DNA of 15,507 nucleotides from SKLM01 sp964450435. GTDB lineage: Bacteria > Chloroflexota > Anaerolineae > B4-G1. Of this stretch, positions 5,532 through 12,337 are shown piece after piece. The notes beneath the pieces are model-generated. The model ran no database searches and was not told the DNA's origin. It worked only from the letters and a program-made list of their open reading frames with translations. The position numbers and the translations under genes were made by a program. The first letter of the stretch is position 1; each line of letters begins with the position of its first letter. Location: positions 1-15,507 of the forward strand of contig CAYVCX010000065.1 of the NCBI GenBank assembly GCA_964450435.1, written 5' to 3'.

Positions 5532-7634
5532 ATGACTACGGGAAAACGCAGCCACGCACCGATCCTGAGAATACGGAATGCGGCCATCTCCTATGAGACG
5601 CGTTACGGTGACGTGGAGGCGGTACGTGACGTCTCCTTCGATGTCCACCGTGCCGAGACTTTCGGCGTCGTCGGCGAATCCGGCTGCGGCAAGTCGACGG
5701 TAGCCTTTGGTATCGTCGACTTCCTGGGAGCGAACGGCAAGATCGTCGGTGGCAGTATCAACTTCCAGGGAAGGGAGTTGGTGGGACGACCCCAGGAAGA
5801 ATTGCGCAAACTCCGTGGCGATCAAATATCTATGGTCTACCAGGATCCCATGCAGGCCCTCAACCCCTCTGTCACTGTCGGAGATCAGTTGACCGAGGTG
5901 CTGACTGTCCACAGAGAGATTCCCAAGAAGGAAGCCTGGCAGAAGTCCGTCGATATGTTGGACCGGGTCTATATGCCCGACTCGGCCAACGTCATGAAGC
6001 GCTATCCACATCAGATCTCGGGCGGCCAACAGCAGCGCGTGGTGATTGCCATGGCATTGCTCAACAACCCTGCCCTGCTCATCATGGACGAGCCCACCAC
6101 CGCCCTCGACGTCACCGTGGAGGCCGTCGTGCTCGATCTGATCGAGGATCTGAAGCGGGATTTCGACACGGCCATTGTCTACATCACCCACGACCTGGGC
6201 GTGGTTGCCCGCGTATGCAACTACGTGGGGGTGATGTACGCCGGGGAGATGGTCGAGGTGGGCTCTGTTGAGGCCATATACGCCGACCCGAAACACCCAT
6301 ACACCCAGGGGTTGATGCGGTGCGTGCCCAAACTTGGCACCACCAAGGAGAGCAGCATTCTCTATCCCATCCGTGGAAGGGTACCGGCTCCCAAGGACAG
6401 GCCAAAGGGTGCGTGCATCTTCGCTCCGCGCTGCGACTACGCCACGGCTAAGTGTCACAATGAGAAACCACCATTGAGCAGGATCGAGCCCGGACACGTC
6501 GCCCGCTGCTTCTACTCAGAGCAAGTCCACCCTTCGACCTGGACACCCCCGGAAGGGATGGTCCCGGAACTCGCGGCGCGGCTTGGGGACAACGGTGACC
6601 AGCCCATCATCAAGGTGACCGGCCTGAAGACCTACTACGAACAGGAATCGAAGTCGCTCCTTAGCCTATTCGGCGCTGGTAAACCTCTATACGTCAAAGC
6701 GGTAGACGATGTCAGCCTGCAGATACCGGCCAATCACACGCTCGGAGTTGTCGGCGAATCCGGGTGTGGCAAGAGCACTCTGGCGAAGTCGATCATCGGC
6801 CTCGAGACGCCCCGAGCGGGCGAGGCCGAATTCCTCGGGTTCGATCTCACCAGACCCGTCTCTCAGCGGGACGTCGAGCTGATCGAAGAGCTTCAGATGG
6901 TATTCCAGAACCCCGATTCTACGATGAACCCATCGTACAGCGTGGGTCACCAGATTGGCCGTCCTCTTCACCGCTTCAACAAGGTCCCGTCCAACCAGGT
7001 GCGTGGTGAAGTGATCCGCCTGCTCCACGCCGTCCGATTGGATGAAAGCTACTATACCCGCCTTCCTCGTCAACTCAGCGGCGGCGAGAAACAGCGGGTG
7101 GGCATCGCTCGTGCCTTTGCCAGCCACCCTGAACTGGTATTGTGCGACGAGCCCGTTTCGGCTCTAGATGTGTCTGTGCAGGCAGCGGTGCTCAACCTGC
7201 TCATGGAGATCCAACATGAGTACGGGACGACGATGATGTTCATCGCTCACGACCTCAGCGTCGTCAGATTCTTCTCCGATTACGTGGCGGTGATGTACCT
7301 GGGACACATCGTCGAGTTCGGCCCAGCGGAGGCGATCTACGCCCCACCCTACCAACCCTACACTGAGGCACTGCTCTCCGCCGTCCCCATCCCCGATCCC
7401 ACAGCCGCGCAGAAGCATATCCGACTGCACGGCACCGTGCCCAGCGCTCTGAACCCGCCCAGCGGCTGCCCCTTCCACACCCGCTGCCCGCGCCGCGATC
7501 TTGCCCCGGGCGGTGGCGAGATCTGCGAGAAAGAGCTCCCTCCGTGGCACTACCAGACTGAGGAGCATCGTATCTTCTGCCACATCCCCCTCGAGAGACT
7601 CCGGGAGATAGAGCCCGTCGTCACGACAGGCTGA
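5532..7634 (+). CDS. Fused DppD-DppF ABC transporter ATPase
   Basis: This 700-residue cytoplasmic protein carries two complete nucleotide-binding domains that most operons encode as separate DppD and DppF genes. Domain 1 has Walker A GESGCGKST (48-56), a Q-loop in VYQDP, the signature ISGGQQQR (from 162), Walker B LLIMDEP with D186/E187, and the H-loop in YITHD. Domain 2 has Walker A with K414, a Q-loop in VFQNP, the signature LSGGEKQR (from 515), Walker B with D539/E540, and the H-loop in FIAHD. Each half ends in the oligopeptide-transporter C-terminal extension with four cysteines (CX5CX6C plus one; CX5CX12C plus one). In some OppD proteins these bind an iron-sulfur cluster. All catalytic motifs are intact in both halves, so both ATP sites look active. 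The start follows GGGGGAGG overlapping the upstream stop. Confidence 0.94.
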   Translation: MTTGKRSHAPILRIRNAAISYETRYGDVEAVRDVSFDVHRAETFGVVGESGCGKSTVAFGIVDFLGANGKIVGGSINFQGRELVGRPQEELRKLRGDQISMVYQDPMQALNPSVTVGDQLTEVLTVHREIPKKEAWQKSVDMLDRVYMPDSANVMKRYPHQISGGQQQRVVIAMALLNNPALLIMDEPTTALDVTVEAVVLDLIEDLKRDFDTAIVYITHDLGVVARVCNYVGVMYAGEMVEVGSVEAIYADPKHPYTQGLMRCVPKLGTTKESSILYPIRGRVPAPKDRPKGACIFAPRCDYATAKCHNEKPPLSRIEPGHVARCFYSEQVHPSTWTPPEGMVPELAARLGDNGDQPIIKVTGLKTYYEQESKSLLSLFGAGKPLYVKAVDDVSLQIPANHTLGVVGESGCGKSTLAKSIIGLETPRAGEAEFLGFDLTRPVSQRDVELIEELQMVFQNPDSTMNPSYSVGHQIGRPLHRFNKVPSNQVRGEVIRLLHAVRLDESYYTRLPRQLSGGEKQRVGIARAFASHPELVLCDEPVSALDVSVQAAVLNLLMEIQHEYGTTMMFIAHDLSVVRFFSDYVAVMYLGHIVEFGPAEAIYAPPYQPYTEALLSAVPIPDPTAAQKHIRLHGTVPSALNPPSGCPFHTRCPRRDLAPGGGEICEKELPPWHYQTEEHRIFCHIPLERLREIEPVVTTG

Positions 7635-7652
7635 GACCAAGGAGAGGACAAT

Positions 7653-8300
7653 ATGCTTGTCAAAGATTACATGACCCGACATCCCGTAATGGTGGAGCCA
7701 CAGATGTCCATCGTCGAAGCTCAACGCATTATGGCCGAAACTAGGGTTCGGCACCTTCCAGTCGTCGAGACAGGGAAGCGGTTGGTAGGGCTGGTTACCC
7801 GACAGACGCTGCGCATCGCTCCCACCGAACTGGCCAGCCTCAACGTCTGGGAGATCACCCGCTTCCTGTCCAACCTCAGGCTCGAAGACGTGATGGTCAA
7901 GCGCGAGCACGTGATCTCCATAGGCCAGGACGTTGCTCTTGAGCAAGCAGCCCAAGTCATGATCCGAAACAAGATTGGGGCTCTCCCGGTGCTGGAGCAG
8001 GGTATCGTCGTCGGCATCATCACCGAGATCGATATGATGACTCAACTGACGCAACTGCTCGGCGGCGGCGTCGCGGGCGTCCGCGCCACCATCCGCATGC
8101 CCAATCGCAAAGGGGAGCTCGCCAAACTCACCAGCGCTATCTCTGACCAGGGCTGGGGCATCTACGCCAGCGGCGGCGTCCCCACGCCCAAGGACCCCGA
8201 TCACTGGGACTGCGTGCTCAAGGTGCGAGATGTCGAGCAGGAGGAGCTGCTGGCCGTACTGCATAACATCGAGGGACACGAGGTCATCGACGTGCGCTGA
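7653..8300 (+). CDS. CBS-CBS-ACT regulatory protein (AcuB-like)
   Basis: This 215-residue cytoplasmic protein has a tandem CBS pair, CBS1 about 1-56 (KDYMTRHPVMV, HLPVVE, LVGLVT) and CBS2 about 78-134 (EDVMV, ALPVLE, VVGIITEID). A C-terminal ACT-like domain follows (about 142-215, beginning VRATIRMPNRKGELAKLTSA). CBS pairs usually bind adenine nucleotides or SAM, and ACT domains usually bind amino acids. The arrangement matches proteins annotated as AcuB, but no acetoin genes are nearby. The gene starts 18 nt after the ATPase gene with a GGAGAGGA site, so it is very likely co-transcribed. A role in tuning the transporter or the downstream lyase in response to energy and amino-acid state is an inference. 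Confidence 0.85.
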   Translation: MLVKDYMTRHPVMVEPQMSIVEAQRIMAETRVRHLPVVETGKRLVGLVTRQTLRIAPTELASLNVWEITRFLSNLRLEDVMVKREHVISIGQDVALEQAAQVMIRNKIGALPVLEQGIVVGIITEIDMMTQLTQLLGGGVAGVRATIRMPNRKGELAKLTSAISDQGWGIYASGGVPTPKDPDHWDCVLKVRDVEQEELLAVLHNIEGHEVIDVR

Positions 8301-8390
8301 TGGCCGGCCCAACCTCGGACCAGGAGAACCAGCACAGGGCATCGGGGCTTCTGTCCCTCCGTTGACCACCAAGGGCGGGAAGATGTCTCT

Positions 8391-8444
8391 GAGCAGGGGT
8401 GTCCAGGGCTCTCCTCCTCCATTAGCCTGCTCCACTCCCTGCTT
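8391..8444 (+). repeat. Imperfect hairpin in the 220-bp gap before the lyase gene
   Basis: AGCAGGG at 8392-8398 pairs with CCCTGCT at 8437-8443. GTG (8399-8401) pairs with CAC (8433-8435) across a one-base bulge, leaving a 31-nt loop. No T run follows. I see no good promoter in 8301-8520: TTGACC at 8362-8367 lacks a -10 box at the right distance. The lyase may therefore be read from the upstream operon through this structure. Confidence 0.35.
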
Positions 8445-8520
8445 GTCCATCAGTCGACAGGGAAGAGCCTCTCCGCACCGTTCCCAGGCGAGACTCCGCT
8501 CCAGACAGGGCTACGGATAG

Positions 8521-10023
8521 ATGACGAAGATCACTGCTGTGCTTGCCGTTCCTGCGACCGGCGCATACTATCACACCGATCACGCCGCGCTGCAGGACAG
8601 TCCCATCCCCATCTCCGGGCAGTACGCTGCGCAGGCCGTTACTCCCGGCTTTCGACGGGTGCGGGAGATCGCCCAGGGGGTATCCGTGGGGCTCGTTTTG
8701 CACCCGTCCAGCCCCTCGCCGTCGCGACCTGAGGACCGGGCCGTCGTCTGGGGCGACTGCGTATCCGTGGCCTTCGGCGGGATGTCCGGAAGAGACCCTC
8801 CGTTCCGTACCGCCGATGGACTGCGCACCATCCGCCACGTCGTAGCTCCCGCCCTGGAAGGACGAGAGGTTCTGTCCTTCTGCCAGTTGGCCGCCGACAT
8901 CGAGACCCTCACCGAGGTGACCGAGGTACCCGCACCCGAGCCGCCCGACGCCCCTGATTCCGGCCCGCGTCAAACTGCGGGCCTATCACGTCGTGATCTG
9001 CTGACTGCGCCGCTGCGGTTCCTTCTATCTGAAGGAACCGCTGACCGCCCAGGCGGCGCTGACGCCCCCCGCTCGATCGAAACTATCGCCGCGGAACGCC
9101 CCCTGCACACGGCAATCCGCTACGGGGTCAGCCAGGCATTGCTGAAGGCCGCTGCGTTCACCCGGGGCTTGACCATGGCCGAGATCATCGCCGCAGACTG
9201 GGATCTCCCCCGGCCTTCCAGGGCGATTCCCGTCCACGCCCAGAGCGGCGTCCGGTGGCGCAGGAATGCGGACAAGATGATCGCTCGACGCGTTGCCTCC
9301 TTGCCCCACGGCCTAGTCGAGAGCATTCCCGAGCAACTTGGCACCGACGGGGAGGAGCTGCTGCGCTACGTGAGCTGGCTCAGGGATCGACTGCGGGAGC
9401 TGGCCGGTCCCCAATATCACCCCACTATCCATCTCGATGTCCATGGTGCTCTGGGACGCATCTACGACCACAACCTCGGACGTGTCCTCGGCTACCTCTA
9501 CCGACTCGAGATGCTGGCTCGGCCCTATCCGTTGCGGATCGAAAGCCCGGTCATCATGCCGACTCGTGCCGCCCAGATCGAGACGATGAAGACTCTCCGC
9601 GAGTACGTCCAGTTCCGTGACATCGGCGTGCGAATTGTCGCCGACGAGTGGGCCAATACCTTGGATGACGTCAAGGCCTTCATCGCAGCTCAGGCCGCCG
9701 ACATGATTCACATCAAAATGCCCGATCTGGGTGGCGTGCACCGCTCTGTTGAGGCGGTGCTCGCTTGCCACAGGGCCGGAATCGGTGCCCTGCTCGGTGG
9801 AAGCTGCACAGAAACAGACCTGTCGGCGCGAGTAACGGCCCACGTTGCCCTGGCGACGCGGCCGAATCTCGTGATGGCCAAGCCCGGCATGGGGGTCGAC
9901 GAAGGCATCTCCATCATCCGCAACGAGATGGCTCGCAGCCTTGCCTGGATCCACCTGCGCTCCTCAGGCGCAAAAAAAACATCGCCGGGAGATGATCTCG
10001 GCGATGTCTCGCAGCCAGATTGA
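8521..10023 (+). CDS. Methylaspartate ammonia-lyase-like enzyme (enolase superfamily)
   Basis: This 500-residue cytoplasmic enzyme belongs to the family that eliminates ammonia from threo-3-methylaspartate to give mesaconate. Set against Clostridium tetanomorphum MAL (413 residues, recalled from memory), the metal ligands D306, E341 and D375 and the base K399 have exactly the spacing of D238, E273, D307 and K331. H263 matches the second catalytic residue H194. Other family stretches are GDC...GRDPPF (78-95), LHTAIRYG (195-202), KMPDLGGV (399-406) and AKPGMGVDEG (from 453). Pocket positions differ: A84, H239 and M452 replace Q73, F170 and L384. A 58-residue Pro/Ala/Asp-rich insert lies at about 134-192. 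The last ~25 residues extend past the family end and are encoded over the terminator of the opposing clpP unit. No glutamate mutase gene is visible. The ribosome site is weak (AGGG at 8507-8510). Confidence 0.85.
   Translation: MTKITAVLAVPATGAYYHTDHAALQDSPIPISGQYAAQAVTPGFRRVREIAQGVSVGLVLHPSSPSPSRPEDRAVVWGDCVSVAFGGMSGRDPPFRTADGLRTIRHVVAPALEGREVLSFCQLAADIETLTEVTEVPAPEPPDAPDSGPRQTAGLSRRDLLTAPLRFLLSEGTADRPGGADAPRSIETIAAERPLHTAIRYGVSQALLKAAAFTRGLTMAEIIAADWDLPRPSRAIPVHAQSGVRWRRNADKMIARRVASLPHGLVESIPEQLGTDGEELLRYVSWLRDRLRELAGPQYHPTIHLDVHGALGRIYDHNLGRVLGYLYRLEMLARPYPLRIESPVIMPTRAAQIETMKTLREYVQFRDIGVRIVADEWANTLDDVKAFIAAQAADMIHIKMPDLGGVHRSVEAVLACHRAGIGALLGGSCTETDLSARVTAHVALATRPNLVMAKPGMGVDEGISIIRNEMARSLAWIHLRSSGAKKTSPGDDLGDVSQPD
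9972..10007 (-). terminator. Rho-independent terminator of the tig-clpP unit
   Basis: Read on the minus strand, a 12-bp stem (10007-9996 with 9990-9979, one G-U pair, 5-nt loop) is followed by eight T (9979-9972). It begins 26 bp after the clpP stop codon. On the + strand the same hairpin is preceded by A and not followed by T, so it works only for the minus strand. It lies wholly within the 3' coding end of the convergent lyase gene. Confidence 0.88.
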
Positions 10024-10033
10024 GCTCTATCCG

Positions 10034-10630
10034 CTACTCCTCTTCCCCCGTTGACTTCTCCAAGATCTGATCGACCAGTCCGTACTCCACCGCCTCGTCA
10101 GCCGTCATGAAGCGATCGCGCTCGAAATCAGCGGAGATCTGCTCAACGGTTTGCCCCGTGTGCCGCGATAGGAGCTTGTGCAGCAGATCCTCCACCCGCT
10201 TCAACTCCTTGTACTGGATCTCCACATCCGGGGCGTACCCCTGTGCGCTCCCGCCGGCAGGGTGCATATGAACCGTGGCATGAGGCAGGGCGTAGCGATG
10301 CCCTTCGTCGCCCGATGCCAGGAGCACCGTGCCCATGCTCGCCGTCACCCCCACGGCATACGTGTGCACCGGCGCCTCCACGTGGCGCATTGTGTCGTAT
10401 ATCGCCAACCCGTGGTAGATTACACCTCCGGGGCAGTTGATGTAAAGCGAGATCGGTCTCTCAGCATCCTCGCTCTGCAGGTACAGCATTTGCGCGACCA
10501 CCAGATTGGCCACCTGGTCGTTGATCGGTGTGCCGATGAAGATGATGCGATCTCTCAGCAGCCGTGAATAGATATCGTAAGCGCGCTCGCCGCGCCCGGT
10601 TGTCTCCACCACCATTGGAACTAGCGGCAT
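10034..10630 (-). CDS. clpP: ATP-dependent Clp protease proteolytic subunit
   Basis: This 198-residue serine peptidase (family S14) should form the double-heptamer chamber that degrades proteins fed by Clp ATPases. The catalytic triad is complete at canonical positions: S98 (in TASMG), H123 (in HMHP) and D172 (in ERDRF). The 49-residue spacing from His to Asp equals that of E. coli ClpP. The sequence around His is unusual, HMHPAGG where most ClpPs have MIHQPLGG. The N-terminus (MPLVPMVVETTGRGERAYDI) matches the axial-loop region. The start is supported by AAGGAGGGG just upstream. The gene lies 25 bp after tig on the same strand, a classical pair. No clpX follows; a terminator does. Confidence 0.96.
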   Translation of the reverse strand: MPLVPMVVETTGRGERAYDIYSRLLRDRIIFIGTPINDQVANLVVAQMLYLQSEDAERPISLYINCPGGVIYHGLAIYDTMRHVEAPVHTYAVGVTASMGTVLLASGDEGHRYALPHATVHMHPAGGSAQGYAPDVEIQYKELKRVEDLLHKLLSRHTGQTVEQISADFERDRFMTADEAVEYGLVDQILEKSTGEEE

Positions 10631-10655
10631 CGTCTCCCCTCCTTAAGAATCCATC

Positions 10656-12023
10656 CTACGCTTCGTCCTCTGCTGCCTCTCCGGACCGTGCTTCCTCTCC
10701 AGCCTCGGCCGGCTCGTTCTCAGTGGCGGCCACCTCTGGAGCCTCCCCTTTGGCAATCGCGACCAACCGCTGAACGGCCTTGTTCGCCAGCATACGGTTG
10801 CGGACGTCACGTTGCTCCTCAGGTGCGCTCAGGGCCTCCCGCACCTCGTCCGCCCGCTCCCCGTACCGCTCGCTCGATTCAGCGATCTGAATGTCCAGCT
10901 CCACGTCGCTAACCTCAAGGTCTTCCTGCTCAACGATCTCGCCCAGAACTAGCGAGCGCCTCAGCCTCCTCTCTGCTCCGGGTCTAAGCTCTTCGCGCAG
11001 ATCCTCCATCGTCTTACCCTGGATCCGCAGATAGTCCTTCAACATCATATGCTCGCGGCGCTCGACCTGTATCTCGTAGCCCTTCACAGCATTGTCCACG
11101 GCTTCTTCCAGCACCGCCGGAGGATACGCGACCTCGGCCTGGTTGACGATTTCCTCCAGCACCTGCTCAGCATACTCGCTCTCAGCCTGCGCCTCCGCCC
11201 TCTCATACAGCCGCTCGCGCACGTCCTCCTCAAGCTCATCGAACGAATCGTACTTGCCCACCGTCCGCGCCAGATCGTCGTCGAGACCAGGTAGGAGACG
11301 TTCGTACACGCTCTCCACCCCCATCTCAAACTCGGCCTCCTCGCCCTGCAGCTCCTCTACCTCGAAGTCCTCCGGCAGCACGAGGACGAAGGTGCGCTCG
11401 TCTCCAGCCTCCGCCCCGATGAGCGCTTCCACCAGGCCCGGGAACACCCCGTCGCTGTCCGTCTCCAGCAGGACGCGACCCTCCTTCTCTTCGAGGAACA
11501 CAGCACCGTCGCTCGCTCGGGCCACAAGCCTCCCCACCACCAGATCGCCTTCAGCCGCCGGCCGGTCGACGGGGTTGAGAACAGCATTCTGTTCCCGAAT
11601 TCCCTCGAGGGCGCGGGCCATCGCTTCATCTGTGACTTCGGGCTCCGGGAACTCGCGCCGGTAGTTCCGGTAGTCCGCTAGCTCAACCTTGGGAGTCAAC
11701 GGCACGATGAACTTGAACACTAGAGGATCCAACGCCACATCCTCCAGCTCCCCAGGAGCATAAGGCACGATCTCCTCTTGCTCCAGAGCCTTCCGATAGA
11801 CGTCCTCTGCCAACATGTTGACCATCTCCTGGCGCACGACTTCTTCTCCAAGACGCTGGACGACTACCTCATAGGGAGCCCTCCCTTTGCGGAAACCAGG
11901 GATGTCTACCTCTCTGGAGATCTCTCTGGCGGTCTGTCGTCGAGCTCGTCCCAGGCGCTCTTCGTCCACCTCAATGGTCAGCGCCACCTGACGTTCACCG
12001 GTGGGTTCGGTAGTAATCTTCAA
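10656..12023 (-). CDS. tig: Trigger factor, ribosome-associated chaperone (TTG start)
   Basis: This 455-residue protein binds the ribosome exit tunnel and shields nascent chains. The N-terminal domain carries the ribosome-docking signature GFRKGRAP (43-50). A central FKBP-type PPIase domain (about 150-240) and a long helical C-terminal chaperone domain (about 245-430) follow. The tail (about 430-455) is Glu/Ala-rich and disordered-looking. The start codon is TTG at 12023-12021: MKITTEP aligns with trigger factor N-termini, AGGAGG lies 9 nt upstream, and there is no ATG or GTG in reach. The gene follows tRNA-Leu on the same strand and is followed by clpP after 25 bp. Confidence 0.96.
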   Translation of the reverse strand: MKITTEPTGERQVALTIEVDEERLGRARRQTAREISREVDIPGFRKGRAPYEVVVQRLGEEVVRQEMVNMLAEDVYRKALEQEEIVPYAPGELEDVALDPLVFKFIVPLTPKVELADYRNYRREFPEPEVTDEAMARALEGIREQNAVLNPVDRPAAEGDLVVGRLVARASDGAVFLEEKEGRVLLETDSDGVFPGLVEALIGAEAGDERTFVLVLPEDFEVEELQGEEAEFEMGVESVYERLLPGLDDDLARTVGKYDSFDELEEDVRERLYERAEAQAESEYAEQVLEEIVNQAEVAYPPAVLEEAVDNAVKGYEIQVERREHMMLKDYLRIQGKTMEDLREELRPGAERRLRRSLVLGEIVEQEDLEVSDVELDIQIAESSERYGERADEVREALSAPEEQRDVRNRMLANKAVQRLVAIAKGEAPEVAATENEPAEAGEEARSGEAAEDEA

Positions 12024-12032
12024 CGGCCTATG

Positions 12033-12038
12033 CCTCCT
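12033..12038 (-). promoter_or_regulatory. Strong ribosome binding site that fixes the TTG start of tig
   Basis: The minus strand reads AGGAGG at 12038-12033, 9 nt before TTG at 12023. It is a full consensus Shine-Dalgarno core and compensates for a weak start codon. Confidence 0.8.
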
Positions 12039-12056
12039 GTCAATGTCGAGTATGCC

Positions 12057-12093
12057 CTGGCGCGCCAGTAGGCGCGCCCTCGACGCGCCTACT
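12057..12093 (-). repeat. GC-rich hairpin and palindrome between tRNA-Leu and tig
   Basis: AGTAGGCGCG (12067-12076) and CGCGCCTACT (12084-12093) form a perfect 10-bp stem with a 7-nt loop. Next to it, CTGGCGCGCCAG (12057-12068) is a perfect 12-bp palindrome sharing two bases with the first arm. GGCGCGCC occurs twice (12059-12066, 12071-12078), so two alternative folds compete. There is no T run on the minus strand. It may mark processing between the tRNA and the tig mRNA, or an RNA switch before tig. Confidence 0.6.
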
Positions 12094-12108
12094 CACAGCG
12101 TCCCTGCA

Positions 12109-12190
12109 TGGGGAAGGCGGGATTCGAACCCGCACGGGTCTCCCCACGTGATCCTAAGTCACGCTCGTCTGCCCATTCCGACACTTCCCC
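12109..12190 (-). tRNA. tRNA-Leu (anticodon UAG)
   Basis: The 82-nt minus-strand sequence folds as a class II tRNA. The acceptor stem is GGGGAAG/CTTCCCC, and the D arm TCG/CGA has a GAATGGGCAGA loop. The anticodon stem is CGTGA/TCACG with loop CTTAGGA, so the anticodon is UAG (12156-12154), reading CUA/CUN leucine codons. The variable arm is short (GGG-GAGA-CCC), and the T arm is GCGGG/CCCGC with TTCGAAT. The discriminator is A (12109). CCA is not encoded: TGC follows. It is probably the first gene of the tig-clpP unit. Confidence 0.96.
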
Positions 12191-12204
12191 GTCTGCCAGA
12201 AGAG

Positions 12205-12233
12205 ATTATAATGCTTTGCACGCCTTCACGCAA
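12205..12233 (-). promoter_or_regulatory. Promoter for tRNA-Leu (and probably tig-clpP)
   Basis: On the minus strand, TTGCGT (12233-12228) and a perfect TATAAT (12210-12205) are separated by 17 bp. Transcription would start near 12198, a few bases before the tRNA 5' end at 12190. No other promoter is evident between the tRNA and tig. Confidence 0.75.
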
Positions 12234-12235
12234 GG

Positions 12236-12264
12236 TTGACAAGTCGTGCCCCGATTGGTATCAT
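12236..12264 (+). promoter_or_regulatory. Promoter for the isomerase-BCCT transporter unit
   Basis: TTGACA (12236-12241) and TATCAT (12259-12264) are separated by 17 bp, the optimal spacing. The -35 is perfect and the -10 matches 5 of 6 positions. Transcription would start near 12271, giving a leader of about 67 nt. Only 2 bp separate this -35 from the -35 of the divergent tRNA promoter. Confidence 0.78.
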
Positions 12265-12322
12265 CGTTCGATCGGTGGTTTGCACAGCTCCCAACTCCAG
12301 CACTCGACATTACCAGGTAGCC

Positions 12323-12328
12323 AAGGAG
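12323..12328 (+). promoter_or_regulatory. Ribosome binding site that decides the isomerase start
   Basis: AAGGAG lies 9 nt before ATG at 12338. The open frame reaches back to 12236, but that part overlaps the promoter and contains no family sequence. An ATG at 12330 is in another frame and meets a stop after three codons. Confidence 0.75.
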
Positions 12329-12337
12329 AATGGCCGA

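Noticed and set aside
4965..6497. Open frame of 510 codons on the minus strand
   Set aside because: It lies opposite the DppC-type permease and the ATPase, both with intact family motifs. Its translation has no recognisable motifs and reflects GC-rich antisense codons.
7164..8450. Open frame of 428 codons on the minus strand
   Set aside because: It is antisense to the second ATPase domain and the CBS-ACT gene, with His/Asp/Val-rich translation typical of antisense frames and no ribosome site.
9979..10007. Hairpin as a terminator for the lyase on the + strand
   Set aside because: No T run follows it on the + strand; the T run exists only on the minus strand, after clpP.
12236..12337. Upstream extension of the isomerase frame
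   Set aside because: It overlaps the promoter, carries no family sequence and lacks a ribosome site. ATG 12338 has AAGGAG at 9 nt.
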